Source: Sunxiuqinia indica
GTDB taxonomy: Bacteria; Bacteroidota; Bacteroidia; Bacteroidales; Prolixibacteraceae
DNA: 64,000 bases
Assembly: GCF_009847015.1 (NCBI RefSeq)
Contig: NZ_WVEM01000018.1
Coordinates: forward strand, 38,149 to 102,148
Direction: 5' to 3'
In this document: piece after piece, positions 8,901-19,519 of the stretch
How positions within the stretch are numbered: position 1 is the first letter of the stretch
Layout of the letters: each line of letters starts with the position of its first letter
Notes under the pieces: model-generated
Told to the model about the DNA's origin: nothing
Seen by the model: only the letters and a program-made list of their open reading frames with translations
Databases searched by the model: none
Made by a program: the position numbers and the translations under genes

Positions 8901-11900
8901 ATTCTACATCCCACATATCAGGTTGTACAACCTCAATGGTGTCAATAACGGAACAATTATTTCCATCTTCAACTTTAACTACGTATTCGCCTGCTGCAAC
9001 TTGGAATACTTTGCTATTCACATCATCAGCGAAAGCATACGTACCATAAGACGTACCGCCAGCATCAGTATTGTTAATTGTTACTTTATATCTCTCACCA
9101 TCGGTGCTGTATTCGTCATCAACTTCCATTCCTCCAAGTCCATAAGAACCGCCAGTACCGCCAGCGATGCTAACAGTAATTGTTCCATCTTCTTCTCCAT
9201 AACAACTTACATTTAAGCTATCAAGTGTCAAAGTAAGCATATCTGGAGTTTCAACAGTTAAATAAACTGTATCGGCAGGACAAGAAACAGGTTCAGTACT
9301 ATCATCAACAACAAGTTTATAATCACCAGCTGCTAAATCGTTATAAACAGGTGATTCTTGCTTGGCAGAACCTATCAGTGTAGATCCCAAAGTCAATGTA
9401 TAACGATAATCTCCATTACCACCTTTAAATGCGCCAGTAGCGTCAATTACACCATCACCAGCTCCATAACATGAAAGTGGACTTGGTGAAATATCATTTT
9501 CCTGAGCAATAGACTCGGCACTGGTAATTGTTATTTTCTCACTAACAACAAGATTCTGGCAAGAGTCTTTAACGGCAAAATAATAATCACCAGCTAATAA
9601 CTGAACAGTAGTTGTACTGTCATTTGCCATATCATCATTAAAGAATGGATACCAAGTCAAAGTAGAACCAGTATTTTCTAATACAGCTACATCATTGGCA
9701 TAAGTATATTCATAACGATGTGCTGGACCTTCACTTCCGTCCACATCAATACCACTTCCTCCAGTAACCTCAAGAGTTACGCTACCATCCCAAAATTCAG
9801 CGCACGAAGCTGCAACAATTGTTGGTTGATTTACCCACTCTAACTCAGGAGCTTGTTCTATTAGCAGTTCAACAGTATTTGACCAACATCCATTAGGACT
9901 CATCGCGGTAATATAATATGTTCCAGCAGGGAATTTATCAGGACCTTCAGTAGCAGTAGTACCAGCAGCCTCAAATTCTACACCTACATCTCCAGCAGTA
10001 GTACTGATGTACAACTTATAATTTACTCCAGTAAATGATGGATAAGTCTTTGACGTAATAGTTGTATCGATTGCAACTTCATCACCATAACACTGAATAA
10101 ATGGAGCTGAGGCAGTAATTTCTTCAACTGGAAGGTCAGCTACCGTAAATTCAACGGTATCAGTACATCCAAATGCATCACGTACAACAATCACGTGATC
10201 ACCTTCAGTAACACCAAAAGTAGGATTCATCACCCAATTTGGAGAATTATCCAATGAATACTGATAGTAAGGGTTGCCATTAATCATGAATGGTTCGCCT
10301 TCACCACTGATATATACATCGATACGTCCGTCAGTACGATCTTTACAAGTTGGTTGAATAATGCTGTTGATTGTAGCAGTCTCATCAATTGCTAATGCCT
10401 CACTAGGACCATCAACAACAATCGTTTTATCTACTTCACAACGCTCAGTATTATCTGCGTCGCGTGCTGTAATCGTATAAGAACCTGCGGCAAAAGCCAT
10501 AGCTTCAATTTCAGCTTTAGTATACCAATTAGTTCCACCATCATAGCTAAATTCTGGATTGGTTACATTGGCGAAACTTCCAATCGATATAGTACCGTCA
10601 ACATCGCCGAAGCAAGTAACGTGAGTACTACTTAAAGTAAAGGTAATCACGGCAGGATCCATTACTGGAACTGAGTTACCACTTTCATCTGTATTTACAT
10701 ATGCGACAGAATCTCCTGGACAAATGTCACCACCTTTTAAATAGACACTATAATAGTTCGGATATAATGACCCAACAGTATCACCAACTGCAGCCTCACC
10801 AATGTAGGTTCCATCTTGCTCGGTTACAGAGAATACGTAATCACTGCTAGTAACAGTAATAGCCGTATCAGCCATCATGTCTACCCAAATTTTTCCAGTT
10901 GGCGTTGTTCCACAAGGAACATCCTTATAATCAACACTGAACGAAATTGCTTCTGGCTCATCAATAGTAACAGAGAAAGTCTCTGTACAGAATGAATCCA
11001 TTACAGCAATATTATAAGTACCTTCTTCAAGAGTTGTCCATGGATATGTATCATTCGTATTTACGGAAAATGGAGTTCCATTATTAACAGAAACCATGTA
11101 ATGATCTCCATCCCAAGGTTTTCCACCATCTGTTGTGGTTAACGTAATACCACCGTCACTACCACCAGTACATTGAACATCCTGATCTTTAGCAACTGAT
11201 GCACCAATTGGAGCAGGTTCTGTGATGGTTACATCTGTCCAAACAGTTGATCTTAATCCCGAAACATTGTCTGCAAGAACTAAACATCCATTAGCATCCT
11301 GAACAGCAATCCAATATGTTCCAGCACCACGCAAAATCTGGAAATTCTGAGTATTATATACATCTAAGTCATCCTCTTGTCCCGCTACCATTTTCGAAAC
11401 AACATAAGCAGAGTCAACAGCAGGAACAACCCAATAAGTATAAGGCTCAGTACCACCGTTAGCAACGATTGTTATTTCTCCATTTCCTCCATTACAAGTT
11501 GGATTATCAACACTTGTTGAATACGTAATCGCTCCTGGTGAGTCAATGTCAAATGTTTTCTCCAAAGAAATACATCCTGAAGCAGTTTTTACAACAACTG
11601 TATTCCCTGTTGAAGGAACAGCAACATTACCTTTATTAGAAGACGAAAATGAACTTCCATTAAAAGAATACATATAATTAGCTCCTGTTGGAGTTACAGT
11701 AACATCCACATTGGTACCGTGACATAAAGCATCTGCATCTGGTGTTACAGTAATAGTTTGAAGATCAGTCTGAACAGTTGCAGTCAAACTACCATCTTCA
11801 TATTCTGTAGTCTTAACAGCATCTCCTCCTGCAGCTTGATATAGATATTGGCTGTTTGCCTCATCCCAAACCAAAGTTGTTGTATAACTATTAACAGTAC

Positions 11901-12315
11901 CCAGGACAGCTGCATCAACAGCGAATTGCAAAGTCACAATCTTTGTTGTGTCATTATTTGGCTGAATATCAGTTGCAGTAGCAGAACTCCAATTAAAACT
12001 AACAGTACCACCAGTAGCTGAAACTGATAATCCAGAAAGTTCTGAAATAATTGATCCAGACTTAACGCCAACAAAGTCAAATTTTGAATTGTCAAAATCC
12101 AACTCCACATCCATTTCTTTGATTTTCACAAAGTCGCGGACATAAATGTCAACTTCATAAAGATTTGACTCACTATAACATTCACTGACAGGCTGTATGT
12201 CAGCAAAAGTTTCAAGTGTCGCCTGTGACTCCTGCGCTAAAACCCCTCGAGGCATAGCAAAAGCCAACAAACCCACTAGCATTAAACTAAAGAGCCGAGT
12301 AAATGATTTTCTCAT
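5986..12315 (-). CDS. giant SprB-repeat protein with T9SS sorting domain
   Basis: A 2,109-residue secreted protein. A signal peptide (about 1-27, ending GVLAQ) is followed by a cohesin-like beta domain (about 45-165). About 16 SprB-type repeats span residues 185 to 1780, each opening with a pattern like TCYGxxDGxIxI and containing a GGxxPYxY strand. Two Ig-like SbsA/Big_5 domains (about 1805-2020) follow. The last 70 residues form a type A T9SS C-terminal domain (KVYPNPFDGF, then VTNVAGQRV and SGIYLMTL). SprB of Flavobacterium johnsoniae is a mobile gliding adhesin, and proteins with these repeats are usually surface adhesins or matrix components. The gene stands alone, with its own promoter and terminator. 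Export would need the PorU/PorV/GldJ machinery encoded at 53-60 kb. Adhesin function is inferred, and no catalytic domain was recognised. Confidence 0.93.
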   Translation of the reverse strand: MRKSFTRLFSLMLVGLLAFAMPRGVLAQESQATLETFADIQPVSECYSESNLYEVDIYVRDFVKIKEMDVELDFDNSKFDFVGVKSGSIISELSGLSVSATGGTVSFNWSSATATDIQPNNDTTKIVTLQFAVDAAVLGTVNSYTTTLVWDEANSQYLYQAAGGDAVKTTEYEDGSLTATVQTDLQTITVTPDADALCHGTNVDVTVTPTGANYMYSFNGSSFSSSNKGNVAVPSTGNTVVVKTASGCISLEKTFDIDSPGAITYSTSVDNPTCNGGNGEITIVANGGTEPYTYWVVPAVDSAYVVSKMVAGQEDDLDVYNTQNFQILRGAGTYWIAVQDANGCLVLADNVSGLRSTVWTDVTITEPAPIGASVAKDQDVQCTGGSDGGITLTTTDGGKPWDGDHYMVSVNNGTPFSVNTNDTYPWTTLEEGTYNIAVMDSFCTETFSVTIDEPEAISFSVDYKDVPCGTTPTGKIWVDMMADTAITVTSSDYVFSVTEQDGTYIGEAAVGDTVGSLYPNYYSVYLKGGDICPGDSVAYVNTDESGNSVPVMDPAVITFTLSSTHVTCFGDVDGTISIGSFANVTNPEFSYDGGTNWYTKAEIEAMAFAAGSYTITARDADNTERCEVDKTIVVDGPSEALAIDETATINSIIQPTCKDRTDGRIDVYISGEGEPFMINGNPYYQYSLDNSPNWVMNPTFGVTEGDHVIVVRDAFGCTDTVEFTVADLPVEEITASAPFIQCYGDEVAIDTTITSKTYPSFTGVNYKLYISTTAGDVGVEFEAAGTTATEGPDKFPAGTYYITAMSPNGCWSNTVELLIEQAPELEWVNQPTIVAASCAEFWDGSVTLEVTGGSGIDVDGSEGPAHRYEYTYANDVAVLENTGSTLTWYPFFNDDMANDSTTTVQLLAGDYYFAVKDSCQNLVVSEKITITSAESIAQENDISPSPLSCYGAGDGVIDATGAFKGGNGDYRYTLTLGSTLIGSAKQESPVYNDLAAGDYKLVVDDSTEPVSCPADTVYLTVETPDMLTLTLDSLNVSCYGEEDGTITVSIAGGTGGSYGLGGMEVDDEYSTDGERYKVTINNTDAGGTSYGTYAFADDVNSKVFQVAAGEYVVKVEDGNNCSVIDTIEVVQPDMWDVELSSKIPTDCEMDDPDGEITITLTGGWPGYAPQVKLNDGSWYNASAVTGGYSYLFDELDYGNYTVYYRIEPADATANGADPSALCNGSETESLSLPSPFDYTVAINDVSCYGGNDGEMVITDVSGGNGTGYQFQLVSSDNPTYDESDDALWEPKDSEGDAMYVTAFTFDTLTYGHYTLYIRDNTGFSFSTCQIPESWEVNQPDTLKITENRWLADVTCNGGADGKLTIEVEGGTAPYEYAITRSDLASPSHPYTMPSNVYAGWQSDASFTGLEQGTYIAWVKDAKGCFTGGEVRQSGAVIDQHRVVIDEPVEIVVTDTTTTPATCYGVEDGTIKIASVVGGNGGPFTYTVEGTKYDGTSVSYLFEVDSEGDDFTGVNDVLENVFASVDDTSMYIGMEDKYEVTAYDVKGCPAESFYIAVHQPEEFVIDIVVDEDAFICANDLSGIIDIVTVEGGNGSVLYDLYRDGDMVRSQTPINSHVVSSGHEYVVVATDAEGCEARDTIMIETPEPVVIADIKDLTCYGEVSPTVRITATSEEGRDLMVRYQKVEGASTVGAWSSWMAFNEEDGTATHVYSSGLTYGDDNESDGHYNFQVKDEFGCISEVVFETFVPVQNELTASFSVEGTVLTISDIEGGIAPYMLMVDGVDMGAVAGEVVVDSLVVGANVITIMDSHECVADTSVTLEELMVTADPASGDDMEQTFDVVLTFNREVTIMEGDITGGTVTPGTGTEFTVAMTGADGDDLTLTAGSTIMDMGGNALTETTFTYTVGDNTGPMPATYSPEDGATIADNHPTLVVTFDEDVVAGSGNVYITKVGGTTPVLTIPLTAGMVDGATVTVDYTYDPEVGGLNKNTEYSVTFDAGLVADAAGNESAGLTDDTVWNFTTGDFATGAEEINGSLEFKVYPNPFDGFVTVDNADKLSRIIVTNVAGQRVKDIVSPDTNIDLGDLRSGIYLMTLITKDDVVAKTERLVKK

Positions 12316-12420
12316 AGCATTTGTTTTTTAATTGTACTTAATTGATTGATTGATTGTATTATATCATCCATATTCATAAATCTCTAATACGGCCAAGGCA
12401 TAACTTTCGCCAAGACTTTA

Positions 12421-12451
12421 CAAACCTATAAAATTTATCAGCAATGTACAA
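12421..12451 (-). promoter_or_regulatory. Bacteroidota-type promoter of the SprB-like gene
   Basis: On the minus strand TTG (12449-12451) and TAGGTTTG (12421-12428) are 20 bases apart, matching the phylum's TTG-N19-21-TAnnTTTG consensus. It leaves a leader of about 100 bases before the ATG at 12315. Confidence 0.6.
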
Positions 12452-12671
12452 GCGTTTTTTCGCATAAAAACAAAGATTTTTTACACAAATTAACAAATAC
12501 CAAAAGCCCCCAACTGCGGAGTATATGCAAAGTTCCAACGCTTTCCATTTGAAGATTAACTTAATAATATAACTAGTAATCGGGATTTTACGACTTCAAT
12601 GAACACCTCAAATCTTCTTTCAAATTCCAGGGATCGATACTCGAAAAAATCTCAATACAATATTTTATAGA

Positions 12672-12679
12672 TATCTTTG
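12672..12679 (+). promoter_or_regulatory. TAnnTTTG -7 box for the small lipoprotein
   Basis: TATCTTTG is a perfect -7 element 12 bases before the first ATG (12692). No clear TTG is found at -33. The short leader slightly favours the second ATG at 12701 as the translation start. Confidence 0.4.
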
Positions 12680-12691
12680 TTTTAATAACAA

Positions 12692-12922
12692 ATGACAAAC
12701 ATGAAATTAAAACCAACTGATAGACTGATAGTTACTGTTGCAACAGTTCTCTTATTCTCAATTTCCTCATGCAAAACCTGCAAATGTCCGGCATACAGCC
12801 AACAGTTGGATAAGAAAGAAAATATAGAACTCAGCATACCTTCAACGGTTGGCGCAAACAACACGGGGAAATTGATTTTAAACGACATAGCCCAAATTGA
12901 AAATGAACAGGCCAATTTATAG
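12692..12922 (+). CDS. small cysteine-rich lipoprotein
   Basis: A 76-residue protein (73 if started at ATG 12701). A hydrophobic stretch (about 13-26) ends in SISSCKTCKCPAYS, a lipobox-like site whose first Cys (residue 27) would be lipidated. Cys30 and Cys32 then lie directly next to the membrane, in CPAYS context. The remaining 40 residues are polar with no recognised fold. The upstream -7 box and the signal-sequence architecture support a real gene. Its function is unknown. It has no operon partner, because a 700-base gene-free stretch follows. Confidence 0.6.
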   Translation: MTNMKLKPTDRLIVTVATVLLFSISSCKTCKCPAYSQQLDKKENIELSIPSTVGANNTGKLILNDIAQIENEQANL

Positions 12923-14632
<1,710 letters not shown>

Positions 14633-14656
14633 TTACTGAAACCAATTAGAATATTG

Positions 14657-14685
14657 AAGGGCATCCGGTTGGGTGCCCTTTTTTG
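14657..14685 (+). terminator. Rho-independent terminator of gapA
   Basis: The stem AAGGGCATCC / GGGTGCCCTT (10 bp with one G-U pair, loop GGTT) is followed by a run of T, starting 24 bases past the gapA stop. Confidence 0.9.
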
Positions 14686-14741
14686 TCATACAGCTTACCA
14701 GAATTGACTAGTTGGAACTGTCGTTCGAATTACCAAGAAGA

Positions 14742-15989
14742 CTATTCATACCGAAGACTTTCAATCGGGTCCATACGTGCTGCTTTTTGCGCAGGATAAT
14801 AACCTGAAATAATTCCAACAGCAAAACACAACAATACCCCGCTAAACATCCACAACCAAGGCACAATAAACTGACTGTCAATCATCATTGAAATGATATT
14901 GCCGACCAGAATTCCAAAAACGATACCTACAACACCTCCAATTTGACCAATCACAACAGCTTCAATTAAAAACTGCTGACGAACTAACGAAGAATTCGCC
15001 CCGATTGCTTTCCTAATACCGATTTCGCGAGTTCGTTCCGTTACCGAAACCAGCATAATATTCATCAAGCCAACAGCAGCGCCAAAAAGAGTAATGAATC
15101 CAATGATAGTCGCTACAAGTGTGATATTTCGAATATTATTCAATAGCATATTAACCAGATTATCGCTCTTCTCAATATTGAAATCCGTTTCATCAGTAGG
15201 TCGTAAATTTCTTACGTTGCGAAAATCAGCTTCGGCCTGCCCAATAGCAGCCTCAAGCAATTGAGCATTGTCAACCTTTATCTGAATATCGAAATTCATT
15301 TGTGGCCTGGAAAAATAATTCCGCACAGTGTAATACGGTAGAAAACAAATCTCATCCCCACCACTGCCAAAGCCGCCACCTTTTGGCTTGAGTGTGCCGA
15401 TTACCTCATAACGCCCGGCTCCAATACTTACCTCTTTATGAAGCGGATTTTCATTTTTATCAAACAGCCTTTTAACCAACCCACTACCGAGCAACACTTT
15501 ATTTAAGCCTGACTCGATATCCGTATTGGAAAAATTACGCCCTCGTTCTATTTCAAACCCTGATGTTGCCAGGTAATTTTCGTCAACTCCACGAACGTTA
15601 ACATTCGGATTGGATTTCTTTGTCTGAAACTTCACCGTCGCATTTCCGCTACCAGCAACAGAAGTAGAAACGATGGCAGGAAAACTAAAGCGCTCCTTAA
15701 ATTCCTGTGCCTCATAATAACTAATGTATTGATGATTTTTTTTCCGCATCCGGCTTTCACCTTGCTGAACCTGTATTGTCCGCGAAGTAACTGTAAACGA
15801 ATTTGCCCCCATAAAGTTAAACTCATTGGTAATAGAAGCCTTGATTGAATCAATAGCAGTTAGTATTCCCACAAGTGCTGTAATTCCAATTGCAATAATC
15901 AAAACGGTTAGAATAGTGCGCAATAAATTCGACTGAATGGCATTCAACGAAATTCTCAAATTCTCAAAGACTAATGTTTGATATTGCAT
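14742..15989 (-). CDS. MacB/FtsX-type ABC transporter permease
   Basis: A 415-residue membrane protein with the MacB layout: one N-terminal helix (about 20-44), a large periplasmic MacB_PCD domain (about 45-275), then three helices (about 285-315, 335-365, 378-402). The cytoplasmic coupling motif [17 protein letters not shown] and the C-terminal [18 protein letters not shown] are diagnostic. Such permeases work with a separate ATPase and often a membrane-fusion protein to move peptides or lipoproteins by mechanotransmission. Neither partner is encoded nearby, so this is an orphan copy in the window. It converges with gapA. Confidence 0.93.
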   Translation of the reverse strand: MQYQTLVFENLRISLNAIQSNLLRTILTVLIIAIGITALVGILTAIDSIKASITNEFNFMGANSFTVTSRTIQVQQGESRMRKKNHQYISYYEAQEFKERFSFPAIVSTSVAGSGNATVKFQTKKSNPNVNVRGVDENYLATSGFEIERGRNFSNTDIESGLNKVLLGSGLVKRLFDKNENPLHKEVSIGAGRYEVIGTLKPKGGGFGSGGDEICFLPYYTVRNYFSRPQMNFDIQIKVDNAQLLEAAIGQAEADFRNVRNLRPTDETDFNIEKSDNLVNMLLNNIRNITLVATIIGFITLFGAAVGLMNIMLVSVTERTREIGIRKAIGANSSLVRQQFLIEAVVIGQIGGVVGIVFGILVGNIISMMIDSQFIVPWLWMFSGVLLCFAVGIISGYYPAQKAARMDPIESLRYE

Positions 15990-16310
15990 AATAATAATTT
16001 TCGAACTGGTAAGATCACTAATTAAAAATACTAAAACAATGGATTCATCAACAAATTTTTCGAATTTAAAAGACCATTTTTCATCGAATACACGAAATTT
16101 AAGTTCAATTTTTCGTTAATCGTGCCAATCAAAAACAAAAACAAACCAGCTCCAAATTACTATCAACCAAAACAATAAACAAGACAAATCTTCAATTAAT
16201 CTTTTTTAACATTTATAAACTAACCTTTTGCAACCTCTCACCGTTAAAAACACCTGTGTGCTTAAATAACAACTTTAATTACTGAAGATTTTTTCAGAAA
16301 AGAGAACTGC
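15990..16310. other. divergent intergenic region, no gene seen
   Basis: A 321-base A/T-rich gap between the divergent permease and pRiA4b-like genes. It must hold both promoters, but I found no clear TTG/TAnnTTTG pair; TAACCTTTTG near 16221 is one base too long. There is no sign of coding sequence. Confidence 0.5.
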
Positions 16311-16838
16311 ATGGTATATCAGTTTAAAATAACATCTATCGAAAATTCGGAGTTTTTACGCGTAATTGAAATAGATGCGGAAAGAAGTTTTGCTGATCTC
16401 CATTGGTGCATTCAAAATTGTTGTCAATTTACTTCAGATCAACTCGCCTCTTTTTTTGTTGCGGGCGACAATTTCGGAGTACAAAAGGAAATTACATTTT
16501 TAGATTGTGGCAAAAACGGTTCCCGGATTGAGGTCATGGGAAAAACCCAACTATATGATATCCTCTCTGACACAGGGCAGCGCTTGCTGTATGTGTTCGA
16601 TTTTTTTAGTGACAGATCTTTTTATATTGAATTAACTGAAATTTACATGAAAAAGAATCTTCAAGAAAACCAAGTCACCGAGATTAAAGGTGATGCCCCT
16701 GCACAAGTACTGGAAGAAGAACTCCAGGACCAGGGTCAAGTAATTCTCGAAACGGAGAATGGTTACCAGGATTATGGTGATTTAGATGATTATACCGAAA
16801 TTTTTGGAGAAATGGAGGATCTAATCGAAGGGGACTAA
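16311..16838 (+). CDS. pRiA4b ORF-3-like (IS1096 passenger-like) protein
   Basis: A 175-residue protein. The first 110 residues match the plasmid pRiA4b ORF-3-like fold: YQFKITSIENSEFLRVIEI, the SFADLHWCIQNC helix, then LLYVFDFFSDRSFYIEL. The tail (about 120-175) is strongly acidic and ends in a Glu/Asp-rich stretch. The family name comes from plasmid and transposon passengers, but in Bacteroidota it is a common chromosomal gene found next to miaA, as here. The biochemical role is unknown. A terminator overlaps its last codons, so it appears to be a transcript separate from miaA. Confidence 0.82.
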   Translation: MVYQFKITSIENSEFLRVIEIDAERSFADLHWCIQNCCQFTSDQLASFFVAGDNFGVQKEITFLDCGKNGSRIEVMGKTQLYDILSDTGQRLLYVFDFFSDRSFYIELTEIYMKKNLQENQVTEIKGDAPAQVLEEELQDQGQVILETENGYQDYGDLDDYTEIFGEMEDLIEGD

Positions 16839-16858
16839 CAGGTCCCCTTCCTGTTTTT
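16828..16858 (+). terminator. terminator overlapping the end of the pRiA4b-like gene
   Basis: The perfect 8-bp stem AAGGGGAC / GTCCCCTT includes the last two sense codons and flanks the TAA. A short T run follows at 16854-16858. Confidence 0.75.
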
Positions 16859-16870
16859 AGGTAAAACCTT

Positions 16871-16878
16871 TACCTTTG
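16871..16878 (+). promoter_or_regulatory. TAnnTTTG -7 box of the miaA operon
   Basis: TACCTTTG is a perfect -7 element 19 bases before the miaA ATG and just past the upstream terminator. No TTG is present at the expected -33 spacing. Confidence 0.45.
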
Positions 16879-16897
16879 CCCTTCAACTATTCAAACA

Positions 16898-17803
16898 ATG
16901 CGTAAAACACTAATTGTTATTCAAGGGCCTACCGGTATTGGAAAAACAAAACTAAGCATCGGGCTTGCAAACTATTTCAACACCGAAATAATTTCATCCG
17001 ATTCCCGTCAACTTTTTAAAGAACTTTCCATTGGGACAGCTGTCCCTTCTCCAGATGAGCTGAATCAAATTCCTCATCACTTTATCCATTCACATTCCAT
17101 TCACGAAAACTACAATGCGAGCCGCTTCGAAAGCGAGGCCATCAAATTAATCACTGATTTATTTGAAACGCATTCAACTGTGATTCTAAGTGGTGGCTCC
17201 ATGCTGTATGTTGATGCTGTATGCAACGGGATTGATTTCCAGCCGGATGTTGATCCTGAAATTCGCAAACAATTAACTCGAGAATTCGAGGAAACCGGTT
17301 TGGAGCACCTGCGGCTGAAACTGAAGCAACTCGACCCCGCATATTACCAAAAAGTCGATTTAAAGAATCCTAAACGTATTATTCGAGCTCTTGAAATATG
17401 CATGATGACTGGCAAAACCTTTACCTCTTTTCGAACTAAAACCGTAAAACAACGCCCATTTAAAATTATTAAAATTGGTCTGAACATGGACCGGGAGCAA
17501 CTTTACAATCGAATCAACAAACGCGTTGACCAAATGATGGAAGAAGGTTTGGAGGACGAAGTGCGTCGTGTATTTCCTTACAAAAATCTAAACTCATTAA
17601 ATACAGTTGGATACAAAGAACTATTTGCCTACCTGGATGGCGAGATCACCAAAGAAAAAGCGGTGGAGCTGATCAAACGAAACAGCCGTCACTACGCTCG
17701 AAAACAGTTGACCTGGCTACGGAAAGATGAAAACATACATTGGTACGAGCCTCATCAAACAAATGAAATCACTAAATTTATCGAAATTAGTATTGCAGAA
17801 TGA
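16898..17803 (+). CDS. miaA: tRNA dimethylallyltransferase
   Basis: A 301-residue enzyme that transfers the dimethylallyl group to the exocyclic N6 of adenine 37 in tRNAs reading UNN codons. The P-loop GPTGIGKT is at residues 10-17, and the DSRQL motif, which contacts tRNA and substrate, is at about 35-39. NPKRIIRALEI and the C-terminal RNSRHYARKQLTWLRK are also typical. Its length is normal for bacterial MiaA. It overlaps the NUDIX gene by 4 bases (ATGA at 17800-17803), so the two are translated from one message. Confidence 0.97.
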   Translation: MRKTLIVIQGPTGIGKTKLSIGLANYFNTEIISSDSRQLFKELSIGTAVPSPDELNQIPHHFIHSHSIHENYNASRFESEAIKLITDLFETHSTVILSGGSMLYVDAVCNGIDFQPDVDPEIRKQLTREFEETGLEHLRLKLKQLDPAYYQKVDLKNPKRIIRALEICMMTGKTFTSFRTKTVKQRPFKIIKIGLNMDREQLYNRINKRVDQMMEEGLEDEVRRVFPYKNLNSLNTVGYKELFAYLDGEITKEKAVELIKRNSRHYARKQLTWLRKDENIHWYEPHQTNEITKFIEISIAE

Positions 17804-18264
17804 ACCAGCAAGCCAACGCAAAATTTAATATTCGTGTTTACGGACTCTTTGTGAATGAAGATGATGAGGTATTATTAACTGATGAATTTCAACTCAATAC
17901 AAAAATGACGAAATTTCCCGGCGGCGGGCTTCAATTTGGAGAAGGCACAATTGATTGCCTAAAGCGTGAAATGCAGGAGGAGTGCGATCAGAAAATTGAA
18001 CAAATAGTGCATTTTTACACCACCGACTTCTATCAGAAAGCATGCTATTTTGAAAATCAACAACTGATCAGTATTTATTACAAGGCCAAACTAAAACCAC
18101 CAGTCAACTTTAAAATCTCAACCAAAGCTTTTGATTTTACTGAACTAAAAAACGGAAGTCAATCCTTTCGCTGGGTTAAAATAAAAGAGCTAAAAGCTGA
18201 TGAATTATCTTTCCCAATTGACAAACATGTTGCAAATTTGCTGATCCAGCAAACAGAAGAGTAA
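17800..18264 (+). CDS. NUDIX hydrolase
   Basis: A 154-residue protein with a complete Nudix box at about 45-67: Gly, then FGEG, then the REMQEE core that binds the metal. It hydrolyses a nucleoside diphosphate linked to some other moiety. The substrate class cannot be read from the sequence. Translation is coupled to miaA through the ATGA overlap, and a housecleaning or nucleotide-sugar role would fit either neighbour. About 105 non-coding bases separate it from the following glycosyltransferase. Confidence 0.9.
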   Translation: MNQQANAKFNIRVYGLFVNEDDEVLLTDEFQLNTKMTKFPGGGLQFGEGTIDCLKREMQEECDQKIEQIVHFYTTDFYQKACYFENQQLISIYYKAKLKPPVNFKISTKAFDFTELKNGSQSFRWVKIKELKADELSFPIDKHVANLLIQQTEE

Positions 18265-18370
18265 GTTTAAATAGTGCAAATAATTTAGTGTCATGTTTCG
18301 AGTCTTTAACAATTTGTGACAGAAGCGAAACCGAAAATATCAAACAGGTCCGTGACCTTAGCAAAAAAAC

Positions 18371-19519
18371 ATGATCAAAACTGTAAAAATAATTGGCCCA
18401 GCCTATCCGTTCCGTGGAGGATTAGCATCCTACAATCAACGCTTGGCAGAGGAGTTTCAATCACAGGGAATGGAAGTTGAAATTGAAACCTTTACGGTTC
18501 AATACCCCAATTTGCTGTTCCCCGGGAAGTCGCAATATGTAGATGGTGCTGCTCCCGACAATTTAAACATCAAGCGAACCGTCAACTCTGTAAACCCGAT
18601 TAATTGGATAAAAGTTGGCACACGTATTCAAAAAGAGAAGCCCGATCTACTAATGGTTCGCTATTGGCTGCCGTTTATGGGCCCGGTTCTGGGTACAATT
18701 TGTCGTCTGGTGAGAAAAAATAAACACACCAAAGTTATATGCTTAGCTGACAATATCATTCCGCATGAAAAAAGGCCGGGTGACAAACCATTTACAAGCT
18801 ATTTCATGAAAAGCATCGATGGGATGGTTGCCATGTCGCAATCTGTCCTCAACGACATAGACACCTTCAATCCCAGACTTCCTCGGGCACTTTGTCCTCA
18901 TCCGCTATTTGACAATTTTGGAGAGAAAATTGAAAAAGAAAAAGCCAAAGAATTACTTCAACTTGAGCAAGGAGTTAGTTATTTGCTTTTCTTTGGTTTT
19001 ATTCGGGATTACAAAGGACTAGACCTTCTATTGAACGCAATTTCGGATGAACGAATAAAAAAACTACCGGTCAAGCTAATCATTGCCGGTGAGTTTTACA
19101 CAAAGCCCGAACCCTATCTGCAAATGATAGAAAGTCTCGGATTGAAAGATCACGTTTTACTACATACTGACTTTATCCCCAACGAAAAAGTCAGTCAATA
19201 CTTTAGCGCATCAGACCTGGTGGTGCAACCATACAAGCATGCCACACAAAGTGGTGTAACTCAAATTGGCTATCACTTTGAAAAATCGATGCTGGTAACC
19301 GATGTTGGTGGCCTTTCCGAAATTATTCCTGACAAGAAAATAGGTTATGTAGTCGCTCCAAACGAAAAAGCAATATCCGATGCACTATTGGATTTTTACG
19401 AAAAAAATCGTCAGCCTCTATTCGAAAAAAATATCATTGAAGAGAAGAAAAAGTTTTCGTGGACCAATATGGTAAATGCTTTTATTTCCGTTTACAACAA
19501 ACTAAACCAGACCAAATGA
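18371..19519 (+). CDS. GT4-type glycosyltransferase
   Basis: A 382-residue GT-B fold transferase. The N-terminal glycine motif YPFRGGLASYNQRLAEEF (12-29) starts the acceptor domain. The C-terminal domain carries ASDLVVQPYKHATQSG and VTDVGGLSEII, the donor-binding region of GT4 enzymes. It is probably cytoplasmic and acts on a lipid-linked or cell-envelope glycan. The donor and acceptor are unknown. The stop overlaps the gmhA start (ATGA at 19516-19519), which suggests a shared role in an envelope saccharide containing heptose. Confidence 0.88.
   Translation: MIKTVKIIGPAYPFRGGLASYNQRLAEEFQSQGMEVEIETFTVQYPNLLFPGKSQYVDGAAPDNLNIKRTVNSVNPINWIKVGTRIQKEKPDLLMVRYWLPFMGPVLGTICRLVRKNKHTKVICLADNIIPHEKRPGDKPFTSYFMKSIDGMVAMSQSVLNDIDTFNPRLPRALCPHPLFDNFGEKIEKEKAKELLQLEQGVSYLLFFGFIRDYKGLDLLLNAISDERIKKLPVKLIIAGEFYTKPEPYLQMIESLGLKDHVLLHTDFIPNEKVSQYFSASDLVVQPYKHATQSGVTQIGYHFEKSMLVTDVGGLSEIIPDKKIGYVVAPNEKAISDALLDFYEKNRQPLFEKNIIEEKKKFSWTNMVNAFISVYNKLNQTK

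Larger units (their letters stand above)
12316..12691. other. divergent intergenic region, no gene seen
   Basis: This A/T-rich gap separates the divergent SprB-like and small lipoprotein genes. Apart from one promoter candidate for each strand (12421-12451 and 12672-12679) and a short GATT repeat near 12340-12357, I see no coding or structured element in it. Confidence 0.6.

Noticed and set aside
5986..12315. tandem DNA repeats in the SprB-like gene
   Set aside because: The repeats are visible in the protein but are too diverged at DNA level to be a tandem or slippage-prone repeat.
19459..19515. upstream extension of gmhA
   Set aside because: The additional residues overlap the glycosyltransferase end; ATG 19516 with the ATGA overlap gives the normal family N-terminus.
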